Positions 7,872 through 13,980 of a stretch of 15,470 nt of DNA are shown piece by piece. The translations under genes were made by a program, and so were the position numbers. Positions within the stretch are counted from its first letter, which is position 1. Each line of letters begins with the position of its first letter. Source of the stretch: Methanocorpusculum sp. (GTDB taxonomy: Archaea > Halobacteriota > Methanomicrobia > Methanomicrobiales > Methanocorpusculaceae); contig JAUNXW010000022.1 in assembly GCA_030539595.1 (NCBI GenBank), forward strand, positions 1 through 15,470, given 5' to 3'. The notes under the pieces are model-generated. The model saw nothing but the letters and a program-made list of their open reading frames with translations. It ran no database searches and was not told the DNA's origin.

Positions 7872-8888
7872 TCAGATATATTTCATTGTATGTATCAGTT
7901 CAGCGTTGAGAACAGATGCGCCTGCTGCGCCTCTTATGGTGTTGTGTCCCATTGCAACAAATCTGATGCCTTCTCTCACTCTGCCTACGGAAACAGTCAT
8001 TGCTCCGCCTCTGTTTCTGTCAAGTCTGGGCTGAGGTCTGTTCTCCTGTTCAAGATAGAGAACAGATTTATCGGGCTGTGTGGGCAATCCTTTAAACGGC
8101 GCTTCCCATGTTTTGAATGCGTCGATGACTTCGGGGACACTTGCGTTTATGTCAATCCAGATGTTGAGGGTGTGTCCGTCAATTACGGGGACACGGTTGC
8201 ATGAAGCAGATACCGAGAAAGGTGCGCCTGTGATTTTTCCGTTTGAGAATGTTCCAAGTATTTTGTTTGCCTCACGCGCCATTTTTTCTTCTTCTCCGCC
8301 TATGAAGGGAATTACATTGTCGTAAATTCCAAATGCAGGAACACCTTCAAAGCCAGCTCCTGATATTGCCTGGAGTGTTGCGACTTTGATGTCCTTGAAT
8401 TCGAATTTGCGAAGCGGAGCAAGGGCTGTTGCAAGCATAATTGTTGAACAGTTCGGGTTTGTTACAATGAATCCGTTTCGTCCTTTTTTGCGCTGAACGT
8501 CTATTAGCGCTGCGTGTTCAGGGTTGACTTCCGCAATCATTAAAGGAACGTCTTCGTCCATTCTGTGTGAACTTGCGTTTGAGAAAACTCCGACACCCGC
8601 GTTAGCTATGTCTGTTTCAAGTTGGGTTGCGATGTCTGCCGGCATTGCTGAAAATACAATGTCGCAGTCTTTTACAGCGTCTACAGTAGTCGGGGATACA
8701 ATTAAGTGTGATGCTGACTCGGGGAAAGGTGAGTCAAGTCTCCAGTTAACCACCGAACCGTATTCTTTTCCTGCCGAGCGCTCAGAGGCGGTCAGGGTTT
8801 TCAGGTTGAACCAGGGGTGATCAGCAAGCAATTGTACAAACCGCTGACCTACAGCTCCGGTTGCGCCAAGTACACCTACGTTTATCAT
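7872..8888 (-). CDS. asd: Aspartate-semialdehyde dehydrogenase, archaeal type
   Basis: The 338-residue enzyme reduces aspartyl phosphate to aspartate semialdehyde with NADPH, the branch point to lysine, threonine and methionine. The N-terminal nucleotide loop is GATGAVGQ (8-15). The catalytic cysteine is C147 in NPNCSTIML, and the general base His is H239 in NRVPVIDGHT. The C-terminus RGAAGASVLNAE is typical. The compact form with the RVPV.DGH motif is the archaeal/fungal class. It is first in a minus-strand group with alba and the transporter. A TATA-like box about 28 bases before the ATG implies a leader of only one or two bases. Confidence 0.95.
   Translation of the reverse strand: MINVGVLGATGAVGQRFVQLLADHPWFNLKTLTASERSAGKEYGSVVNWRLDSPFPESASHLIVSPTTVDAVKDCDIVFSAMPADIATQLETDIANAGVGVFSNASSHRMDEDVPLMIAEVNPEHAALIDVQRKKGRNGFIVTNPNCSTIMLATALAPLRKFEFKDIKVATLQAISGAGFEGVPAFGIYDNVIPFIGGEEEKMAREANKILGTFSNGKITGAPFSVSASCNRVPVIDGHTLNIWIDINASVPEVIDAFKTWEAPFKGLPTQPDKSVLYLEQENRPQPRLDRNRGGAMTVSVGRVREGIRFVAMGHNTIRGAAGASVLNAELIHTMKYI
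7875..7882 (-). promoter_or_regulatory. Possible alba promoter inside the end of asd
   Basis: On the minus strand this reads AATATATC, formed by the last codons of asd (Lys-Tyr-Ile) and its stop. Its centre is about 30 bases before the alba ATG, so transcription would start 0-5 bases before alba. No Shine-Dalgarno precedes alba, which fits. The TATA match may be forced by coding needs, so confidence is limited. Confidence 0.35.
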
Positions 8889-8911
8889 AAGTCTTATATT
8901 GGATTTGTGAT

Positions 8912-8920
8912 GTATTTAAG
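8912..8920 (-). promoter_or_regulatory. Likely TATA box for asd
   Basis: On the minus strand this reads CTTAAATAC, centred about 28 bases before the asd ATG. The predicted start of transcription is 1-2 bases before the start codon, so the mRNA should be essentially leaderless. Confidence 0.45.
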
Positions 8921-8936
8921 AGAATGGTTAGATGAA

Positions 8937-8974
8937 TTGTTCAATCGTCATGTGAATCTGTTGGACAAGATTTA
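8937..8974 (+). repeat. Copy of the short intergenic repeat
   Basis: It shares CAATCGTCATGTGAATCTGT with 4781-4800 exactly, then continues with TTGGACAAGATTT, one base different from the 4801-4813 copy. It lies immediately upstream of the asd promoter and next to the palindrome that starts at 8979. TTGTTCAA at one end and TTGGACAA at the other give it weak dyad symmetry. Confidence 0.7.
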
Positions 8975-8978
8975 GATC

Positions 8979-9245
8979 AAGTTTTAGGTTAGGGTGCGGA
9001 CACATTTCGTCACACCACGAAAGCCACACGAAAAAACACAAAAAACACGAAAACAAAAACGTTCAGTTAGTTTTAGTTTACATAGCAATACACGAAACCA
9101 CTCGCAAGTCGCAGACTTGCGAGTGGTTTCGCGTTTTGCGACACAGAATAAGACCTGCTCAATATTTTTATTTTCGTGTTTTTTGTGTTTTTTCGTGTGA
9201 TGTTCGTGGTGTAGCGAAATACAACCACACCGCAACAGAAAACTT
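8979..9245. repeat. 267-base imperfect palindrome (MITE-like, no coding capacity)
   Basis: The outer arms pair at 9004-9054 with 9170-9220 (45 of 51), including a perfect 29-base inverted pair, 9025-9053 with 9171-9199. The arms extend more weakly to 8979 and 9245. In the centre, 9093-9110 and 9114-9131 form a perfect 18-base stem with a three-base loop (GCA). Reading frames of 68 and 98 codons occur on opposite strands, but they are by-products of the symmetry. No transposase is present. The arm sequence recurs at 1-50. The rest of 8889-9411 holds the asd promoter, the repeat at 8937, a short motif at 9314 and the promoter of the next gene. Confidence 0.75.
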
Positions 9246-9313
9246 ATACTAAATCTTTTAGATGCAGTACAACAAATCACAATTTCAAATTAATTTAAAT
9301 ATCTGATTACACT

Positions 9314-9326
9314 ATTGGACAAACTC
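9314..9326 (+). repeat. Short copy of the ATTGGACAAACTC motif
   Basis: The 13 bases are identical to 4820-4832. This gives the motif a further intergenic site, about 86 bases before the next gene. Confidence 0.5.
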
Positions 9327-9382
9327 TGACGAATAAAAATATCATACACAATAAATCAGCGAAGAGATAAAATAGAGATACT

Positions 9383-9390
9383 CATATATC
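9383..9390 (+). promoter_or_regulatory. Likely TATA box for the 9412 gene
   Basis: CATATATC is centred about 26 bases before the ATG at 9412. Transcription would start at the start codon itself, giving a leaderless mRNA. No Shine-Dalgarno precedes the ATG. Confidence 0.45.
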
Positions 9391-9411
9391 TCCGGAACAA
9401 AATATTATCCA

Positions 9412-9774
9412 ATGACACTCACACCAAAAGATGCGGTTCTCCAGTATCATCTTGCAGAACGCTTAAAGCTCGATATATTCATGGTAGCCCACCAGTTAAT
9501 AACAATCCCAACCCTCAAAAAAGAGGAAAAGCCCGGAGCAAAAAGAATTTTAGTGAACCTGCTTGAAGTTCTTACATCCGAAACAGAAGCTGCAGCCGCT
9601 GTTACAAAATGCGATGACTTCAAAAAAGCAGCCGAAGGTATGGAAACAGTAATAGCTCTTGCAGAAACAAATCAATTCGGGCTTGCCTCCGATAAATCCG
9701 GCGAAGCAATGATTCCAATAACAACAGCTGCAGCAGAAGCATTTGAAGTTTTGTCAAAGAACGGACTTTTATAA
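9412..9774 (+). CDS. Small helical protein, function unknown
   Basis: I do not recognise this 120-residue protein. It appears almost wholly helical: helices about 6-32, 42-65, 67-86 and 103-116, with no signal peptide, membrane segment or obvious nucleotide-binding loop. It has a single Cys (C67) and two His (H13, H27), so a metal site is not evident. Composition is Ala- and Glu-rich, consistent with a soluble cytoplasmic protein or a bundle that binds a partner. It has its own promoter-like box and abuts the nitroreductase gene without a single spacer base, so the two are probably co-translated and may work together. It reads as a genuine gene from its amino-acid composition and from this arrangement. 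Confidence 0.75.
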   Translation: MTLTPKDAVLQYHLAERLKLDIFMVAHQLITIPTLKKEEKPGAKRILVNLLEVLTSETEAAAAVTKCDDFKKAAEGMETVIALAETNQFGLASDKSGEAMIPITTAAAEAFEVLSKNGLL

Positions 9775-10302
9775 ATGGAAACGGAAGAATTTCAGAATTT
9801 CATCTCAACCAGACGTTCGGTAAGAGAATATGAAGGCGGATGCATAACAGAAGATGATAAAGACTACATCTTAAACGCGGCAAAAACAGCTCCTACGGCA
9901 GGAAATCTTGAAGGCTGGGATGTTGTAATTGTAACGGATGAAGGTATTCTCGAACAACTTTCAGACGCTGCGGGCAATCAGCATCAAATTCCCGATTCGG
10001 GCTGTGCTTTTGTAGTCTGTGCGAATTACATCCGTTCAATGTCAAGATACGGCGACAGAGGTATTCTTTTCGCGGTTCAGGATGCAACAATCGCATGTAC
10101 GTATATGATGCTTGCATGCCACGCGCTAAGACTCAGCACATGCTGGATTGGCGCTTTCGATGAAAATGAAGTCAAAGAATGTTTAGACCTTCCAACCCAC
10201 ATAAGACCTGTTGCAATTCTTACTGTCGGTGAGGGTATGCCCCCGGAAACATCACCCGAAAGAATGGACGCTGAAGAACACGCCCATTATGACGGCTGGT
10301 AA
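9775..10302 (+). CDS. Nitroreductase-family flavoprotein
   Basis: The 175-residue protein has the FMN-binding nitroreductase fold. Key regions are RRSVR (13-17), whose arginines contact the FMN phosphate, APTAGN (39-44), QDATIA in the dimer helix (102-107), the ACHALRLSTCWIGAF segment (114-128) that binds the isoalloxazine ring, and VGEGMPPE (151-158). Family members use NAD(P)H or F420H2 to reduce nitro groups, quinones or other acceptors; the substrate cannot be told. It is short, as are many archaeal members, and ends with a His/Trp tail (AEEHAHYDGW). It starts on the base after the upstream stop codon, so translation is likely coupled to the unknown 120-residue protein. Confidence 0.88.
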   Translation: METEEFQNFISTRRSVREYEGGCITEDDKDYILNAAKTAPTAGNLEGWDVVIVTDEGILEQLSDAAGNQHQIPDSGCAFVVCANYIRSMSRYGDRGILFAVQDATIACTYMMLACHALRLSTCWIGAFDENEVKECLDLPTHIRPVAILTVGEGMPPETSPERMDAEEHAHYDGW

Positions 10303-10306
10303 TTTC

Positions 10307-10313
10307 TTTTTTT
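10307..10313 (+). terminator. Oligo-T terminator after the nitroreductase
   Basis: Seven T begin four bases after the stop codon. The remaining gap (10314-10607) holds the motif copy at 10375, an imperfect inverted pair (10317-10329 with 10459-10471, 11 of 13) and the mat control region. I see no gene in it. Confidence 0.5.
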
Positions 10314-10374
10314 AGGACTTACGCGGTTGATTATCGTCTTTCAGCAGGTGTATTTACAACAATAATTAAATCCG

Positions 10375-10390
10375 CTGGACAAGCTCTTAG
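10375..10390 (+). repeat. Short degenerate copy of the intergenic motif
   Basis: CTGGACAAGCTCTTAG matches the ATTGAACAAGCTCTCTTAG end of the copy at 6277-6296 with small differences. It lacks the ATTCACATGACG half seen in the fuller copies. Confidence 0.4.
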
Positions 10391-10520
10391 TTGAGGCAAG
10401 GGCAGCTTCTAAATAATTAACAAGAAGAACAGATATAATTCCACAAACTCATAAAGCGCAGCCGCGTAACTCCAATTTAAGTTTAATGGCTGAACAACGA
10501 AATTATCGAAAAATATTCGC

Positions 10521-10554
10521 ACTCAAAATTTCAAACTCAAATTTTGCAAATTTT
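10521..10554 (+). promoter_or_regulatory. Repeated AT-rich block upstream of mat, possible operator
   Basis: Two near-copies of a 14-15-base unit lie side by side (ACTCAAAATTTCAA and ACTCAAATTTTGCAA), followed by ATTTTCAA. The first two also contain an inverted pair, CAAAATTT (10524-10531) and AAATTTTG (10539-10546). The block ends about 12 bases before the TATA box, where activators or repressors would sit. It could be chance in AT-rich DNA. Confidence 0.3.
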
Positions 10555-10565
10555 CAATACATATG

Positions 10566-10573
10566 TTTATATA
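10566..10573 (+). promoter_or_regulatory. TATA box for mat-hisGAB
   Basis: TTTATATA is a strong archaeal TATA match. Its centre predicts a start of transcription near 10596 and a leader of about 12 bases. That leader contains GTGAT (10598-10602), which can pair with the 3' end of archaeal 16S rRNA. Confidence 0.6.
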
Positions 10574-10607
10574 TTAAAATATCATAAATATTGAGAAGTG
10601 ATAAAAA

Positions 10608-11825
10608 ATGAAGAGAAACATCAACGTATCTCACCTCATCCAAACTCCGATTGAAAAACAGAAAATTGAACTTGTCGAGCGCAAGTGTGTCGGACACCCT
10701 GACAGTTTAGCAGACGGAGTTGCCGAAGCAATATCAAGAGCACTCTGCAAAGAATACATGGCAGAATGTGACGGAGGAGTTCTCCACCACAACACAGACC
10801 AGGGCGAAGTCGTTGCAGGCGAATCTATGCCTCAGTTCGGCGGAGGAAAAATTGTAAGACCTATCTACTTCCTCTTAACCGGACGCGCAACACGCAAATT
10901 CGGCGACAAAACATTCGCAACCGACGCAATCGCGGTTAAAGCAGCTCGCGAATATCTCAAAAACACAATGCCCACATTCAACATGGACACAGATGTCATA
11001 GTTGACTGCCGTATGGGCTCAGGCTCAACAGACCTTTGCGATGTCTTCAACACAAGAAAAGGACACACTGTAATTCCAAGAGCAAACGACACATCATTCG
11101 GTGTCGGACACGCACCCTTCTCACAGGTTGAACAGATTATCTTAGGGCTTGACGACTACATCGCAAAAGAATTCAGACCAAAGAATCCAATGCTCGGCTA
11201 CGATATCAAACTCATGGGACTTCGTGACATCAACAAAATCACAATAACTGTTGCCGCAGCAATGGTTGACAGATACTGCTCAGGTGCTGACGACTACGTC
11301 GAAATGAAAGAAAAGATGTGCGAAAACTTCTCAAAAGTCGCACAGAAATACACCGACAGAAAAGTCAAAGTCGCAGTAAACACAGCAGACATCATCAAGA
11401 AAAACAGATTCTCAGGATTCTTAACAGTCAACGGAACATCTGCAGAAATGGGAGATGACGGCTCAGTCGGTCGCGGAAACCGCTGCAACGGACTTATCAC
11501 ACCAAACAGACCGATGTCAATGGAAGCAACCTCCGGTAAAAACCCAATTAACCACATCGGAAAAATCTACAACCTCCTCTCAACCGAAATAGCAAAAGAA
11601 GCCTGCCAGAAAGTTGACGGCGTAGAAGAAATGTATGTCAGACTTCTTTCACAGATTGGTCATGCAATTGACTACCCGCACATGGCAAGTGTTCAGGTAA
11701 TCGCAAAACGCGGATACTCATACAAAGACCTCGCACCCGAAGTTGAAGAGATTGTCAACACCCGCCTTGAAAATATCACAGACATCACCAAACTTGTAAT
11801 TGAAGGCAAGTTAAACACATTCTAA
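10608..11825 (+). CDS. mat: S-adenosylmethionine synthetase, archaeal type
   Basis: The 405-residue enzyme joins methionine and ATP to form AdoMet, releasing phosphate and diphosphate. It belongs to the archaeal MAT family, which is very diverged from bacterial MetK. Motifs include ERKCVGHPDSLADGVAEA (24-41), HHNTDQGEV (60-68) with FGGG (77-80), LMGLRDINK (202-210), the glycine-rich MGDDGSVGRGNR (281-292) and SMEATSGKNPINHIGK (304-319). Length equals the family norm. Codon choice is that of a highly expressed gene: about 20 of 22 Asn codons are AAC. hisG starts one base after its stop codon, so it heads a four-gene operon with histidine genes. Confidence 0.97.
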   Translation: MKRNINVSHLIQTPIEKQKIELVERKCVGHPDSLADGVAEAISRALCKEYMAECDGGVLHHNTDQGEVVAGESMPQFGGGKIVRPIYFLLTGRATRKFGDKTFATDAIAVKAAREYLKNTMPTFNMDTDVIVDCRMGSGSTDLCDVFNTRKGHTVIPRANDTSFGVGHAPFSQVEQIILGLDDYIAKEFRPKNPMLGYDIKLMGLRDINKITITVAAAMVDRYCSGADDYVEMKEKMCENFSKVAQKYTDRKVKVAVNTADIIKKNRFSGFLTVNGTSAEMGDDGSVGRGNRCNGLITPNRPMSMEATSGKNPINHIGKIYNLLSTEIAKEACQKVDGVEEMYVRLLSQIGHAIDYPHMASVQVIAKRGYSYKDLAPEVEEIVNTRLENITDITKLVIEGKLNTF

Positions 11826-11826
11826 A

Positions 11827-12684
11827 ATGAAAATACGTCTGGCAATTCCAAACAAAGGAAGAATCGCAGAACCCATAAATGAGCTGATGACAAAGTCGGG
11901 AATTCATGTAATCAGCTCAGGCTCACGCCAGCTCGTTTCAAAAACCATAGACCCGGAAATTGAAGTTCTGTTTGTCAGACCGATTGATATTCCCGAATAC
12001 GTCTCAAAAGGCGTTGCAGACATTGGCATAACAGGGCTTGACATGGTTGCAGAAAGAAGAGCCGACGTTGAAGCTGTTCTTAATCTGAAATTTGGAACTG
12101 CACGTTTAGTAATTGCAGTCCCCGAAAAAAGCTCAGTGAGAGAAATATCAGATATGAAAGGAATGAAAATTGCAACCGAGTTCCCAAATATCTGCGAGGA
12201 CTTTTTCAAAAAGAATAACACCGATGTTACAATAATTGAAGTCTCGGGCGCGTGCGAAGCAGCGCCCGAACTTGGCGTTGCCGATGCAATTGTTGATTTG
12301 ACTTCGTCCGGAACTACACTTGAAATAAACAAATTAAGGATAGTCGCAGAAATTCTGAAAAGTTCAACAAACGTTATCGTCAACCGCAAGGCGTCGGCTG
12401 AGAAGCGCGAGAAGATTGAAGAAATTCTTCTTGCCTTTGAAAGCGTAATCGCTGCAAAAGACCGGTCTTATCTTATGCTGAATGTCAGCCGTTCAAAACT
12501 AAACGAGATTAAAACATTAATTCCAGGTTTGGGAGGACCAACGGTTATGGATATTGCCGGAAGCGACTCAGTTGCGGTTCACGCGGTAGTTCCTTCGGCA
12601 AGAATCTATCAGCTCATCAATCAGCTCAAGCGCGCAGGAGCGCATGACCTTTTAGTGATGGATATCACCCGCATGGTGAGATAA
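11827..12684 (+). CDS. hisG: ATP phosphoribosyltransferase, long form
   Basis: The 285-residue enzyme condenses ATP and PRPP, the first and controlled step of histidine synthesis. The catalytic halves show LAIPNKGR (5-12), ADIGITG (64-70) and the PRPP-binding stretch EAAPELGVADAIVDLTSSGT (144-163). Residues about 205-285 form the regulatory ACT-like domain of the long form, with LIPGLGGPTV (231-240), which lets histidine inhibit the enzyme without a HisZ partner. One base separates it from the mat stop, and its own stop overlaps the hisA start (TAATG). Asn codons are evenly split (6 of 12 AAC), a clear drop from mat. Confidence 0.96.
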   Translation: MKIRLAIPNKGRIAEPINELMTKSGIHVISSGSRQLVSKTIDPEIEVLFVRPIDIPEYVSKGVADIGITGLDMVAERRADVEAVLNLKFGTARLVIAVPEKSSVREISDMKGMKIATEFPNICEDFFKKNNTDVTIIEVSGACEAAPELGVADAIVDLTSSGTTLEINKLRIVAEILKSSTNVIVNRKASAEKREKIEEILLAFESVIAAKDRSYLMLNVSRSKLNEIKTLIPGLGGPTVMDIAGSDSVAVHAVVPSARIYQLINQLKRAGAHDLLVMDITRMVR

Positions 12685-13394
12685 TGGAGATTTTTCCGGC
12701 TGTTGATATCTTAAACGGAAACTGTGTTCAGCTTGTTGGAGGAGTAAAATCCTCCGCATCCGAATTCGGTTCGCCTATGGAAAATGCAAGACGCTGGATT
12801 TTTGAAGGAGCAAAAAATCTCCATATTGTAAACCTTGATGGAGCTTTTGATGCTTCTAATGCAAATGCTGGAATCATCAGAGAACTTATTGAGACGACAG
12901 ATGTTTTTATTCAGCTTGGAGGAGGTATCCGCTCGCTTGAAGATGCAAGAGGATGGCTTAATCTCGGTGTTCAAAGAATTATTCTGAGCACATTTGCAAC
13001 GCAGAAACCTGAAATCATAAAAGAACTCTCAGATGAATTCGGTTCTGAACGCATTATGGCAGGAGTTGACGCAAAAGACGGTTCGATTGCCATCGAAGGC
13101 TGGCAGAAAACAGCCGGAGATTTCATCGACTGGGCGAAAAAATTCGAAGAACTCGGTGCGGGCAGTCTGCTTTACACAAACGTTGATGTTGAAGGAAGGC
13201 AGGCTGGAATCAATGAAAAACCCGTTAAGTCACTTCTTGAATCCGTGAAAATCCCCGTAGTTGTTTCAGGCGGAGTTTCTTCAAAAACCGATGTCTGCAC
13301 TCTTAAAAATCTCAGAGCCGCGGGATGTGTTCTGGGTTCTGCATTGTACAGCGGTAAAATGACACTTAAAGATGCATTGGAGGCTTCTTTATGA
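12684..13394 (+). CDS. hisA: ProFAR isomerase (HisA)
   Basis: The 236-residue TIM barrel performs the Amadori rearrangement of ProFAR to PRFAR, the fourth histidine step. The catalytic base is D8 in FPAVDIL. Phosphate-binding loops are QLGGGIR (77-83) and VSGGVSS (194-200), and AGVDAKDG (126-133) carries D129. In the motif usually written T-D-I-x-x-D-G this protein has TNVDVEG (165-171), so the position of the general-acid Asp (D175 in M. tuberculosis PriA, D169 in Thermotoga) holds Glu (E170). I recall similar motifs in other methanogens, so this may be a lineage variant. It overlaps hisG by one base and hisB by four. No hisF or hisH is present here, so the pathway is split over the genome. 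Confidence 0.93.
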   Translation: MEIFPAVDILNGNCVQLVGGVKSSASEFGSPMENARRWIFEGAKNLHIVNLDGAFDASNANAGIIRELIETTDVFIQLGGGIRSLEDARGWLNLGVQRIILSTFATQKPEIIKELSDEFGSERIMAGVDAKDGSIAIEGWQKTAGDFIDWAKKFEELGAGSLLYTNVDVEGRQAGINEKPVKSLLESVKIPVVVSGGVSSKTDVCTLKNLRAAGCVLGSALYSGKMTLKDALEASL

Positions 13395-13972
13395 GACACG
13401 TTGAAAAATCAAGAAAAACCAAAGAGACCGATATAAAAATTATATTTGACCCGGACGTTTACGGTCCTGTAAACATTTCGACAGGTATTGCATTCATGGA
13501 TCACATGCTGAACGCTTTCGCAAAACACGGAGGCTTTGAACTGAGTGTTGAAGCGAAAGGCGACCTTGAGGTTGATGTTCACCACACAATCGAAGATATT
13601 GGAATTGTCTTGGGCGAAGCTGTTAAGGAATCTGTCGGAGACGGCGCGGGTATTCGCAGATTTGCCGATGTGACAGTTCCAATGGATGAATCAAGAGCCG
13701 CAGCGGCGCTTGATATTTCCGGCAGAGGCTATCTTGTGATGGACGGAGCGTTTACGGGAATTTCAACAGGCAATATCCCAAATGATTTGTTTGAGCATTT
13801 CTTCTACAGTTTCTGCACACACGCGGGAATCACAGCACACATAATATTTTCAGGTGTAAACGACCACCACAAAATAGAGGCTATGTTTAAGGCGTTTGGA
13901 ATTGCTCTTTCAAAAGCAATTCACGTCAGGCACGGCTGTCATGATGTCCCAAGCACAAAAGGGATGTTGTAA
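13391..13972 (+). CDS. hisB: Imidazoleglycerol-phosphate dehydratase
   Basis: The 193-residue enzyme dehydrates imidazoleglycerol phosphate to imidazole acetol phosphate, using two manganese ions in a large symmetric oligomer. Metal-binding motifs are DHMLNAFAKHG (37-47), HHTIEDIGIVLGEA (64-77), and DHHKIEAMFKAFG (158-170), with the C-terminal STKG (188-191). It is the monofunctional dehydratase, without the phosphatase domain of E. coli HisB. The ATG lies in the hisA stop (ATGA overlap). Only eight bases separate its stop from that of the convergent gene, and no long T-run follows, so the two transcripts may overlap at their ends. Confidence 0.96.
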   Translation: MRHVEKSRKTKETDIKIIFDPDVYGPVNISTGIAFMDHMLNAFAKHGGFELSVEAKGDLEVDVHHTIEDIGIVLGEAVKESVGDGAGIRRFADVTVPMDESRAAAALDISGRGYLVMDGAFTGISTGNIPNDLFEHFFYSFCTHAGITAHIIFSGVNDHHKIEAMFKAFGIALSKAIHVRHGCHDVPSTKGML

Positions 13973-13980
13973 TTTAAGAA

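Noticed and set aside
8979..9245. Autonomous insertion sequence
   Set aside because: No transposase frame is present and no clear target duplication is visible at the ends; at most a non-autonomous element.
8984..9280. Overlapping frames on both strands (98 and 68 codons)
   Set aside because: They arise from the palindrome itself; the products are Lys/Arg/Phe-rich with no family resemblance.
10303..10607. SAM riboswitch before mat
   Set aside because: The predicted leader is only about 12 bases, too short for any riboswitch, and the conserved cores of known SAM classes are not visible upstream.
11904..12389. 161-codon minus-strand frame
   Set aside because: It is fully contained antisense to hisG, whose identity is certain; the Ser/Thr/Ile-rich product looks like a shadow.
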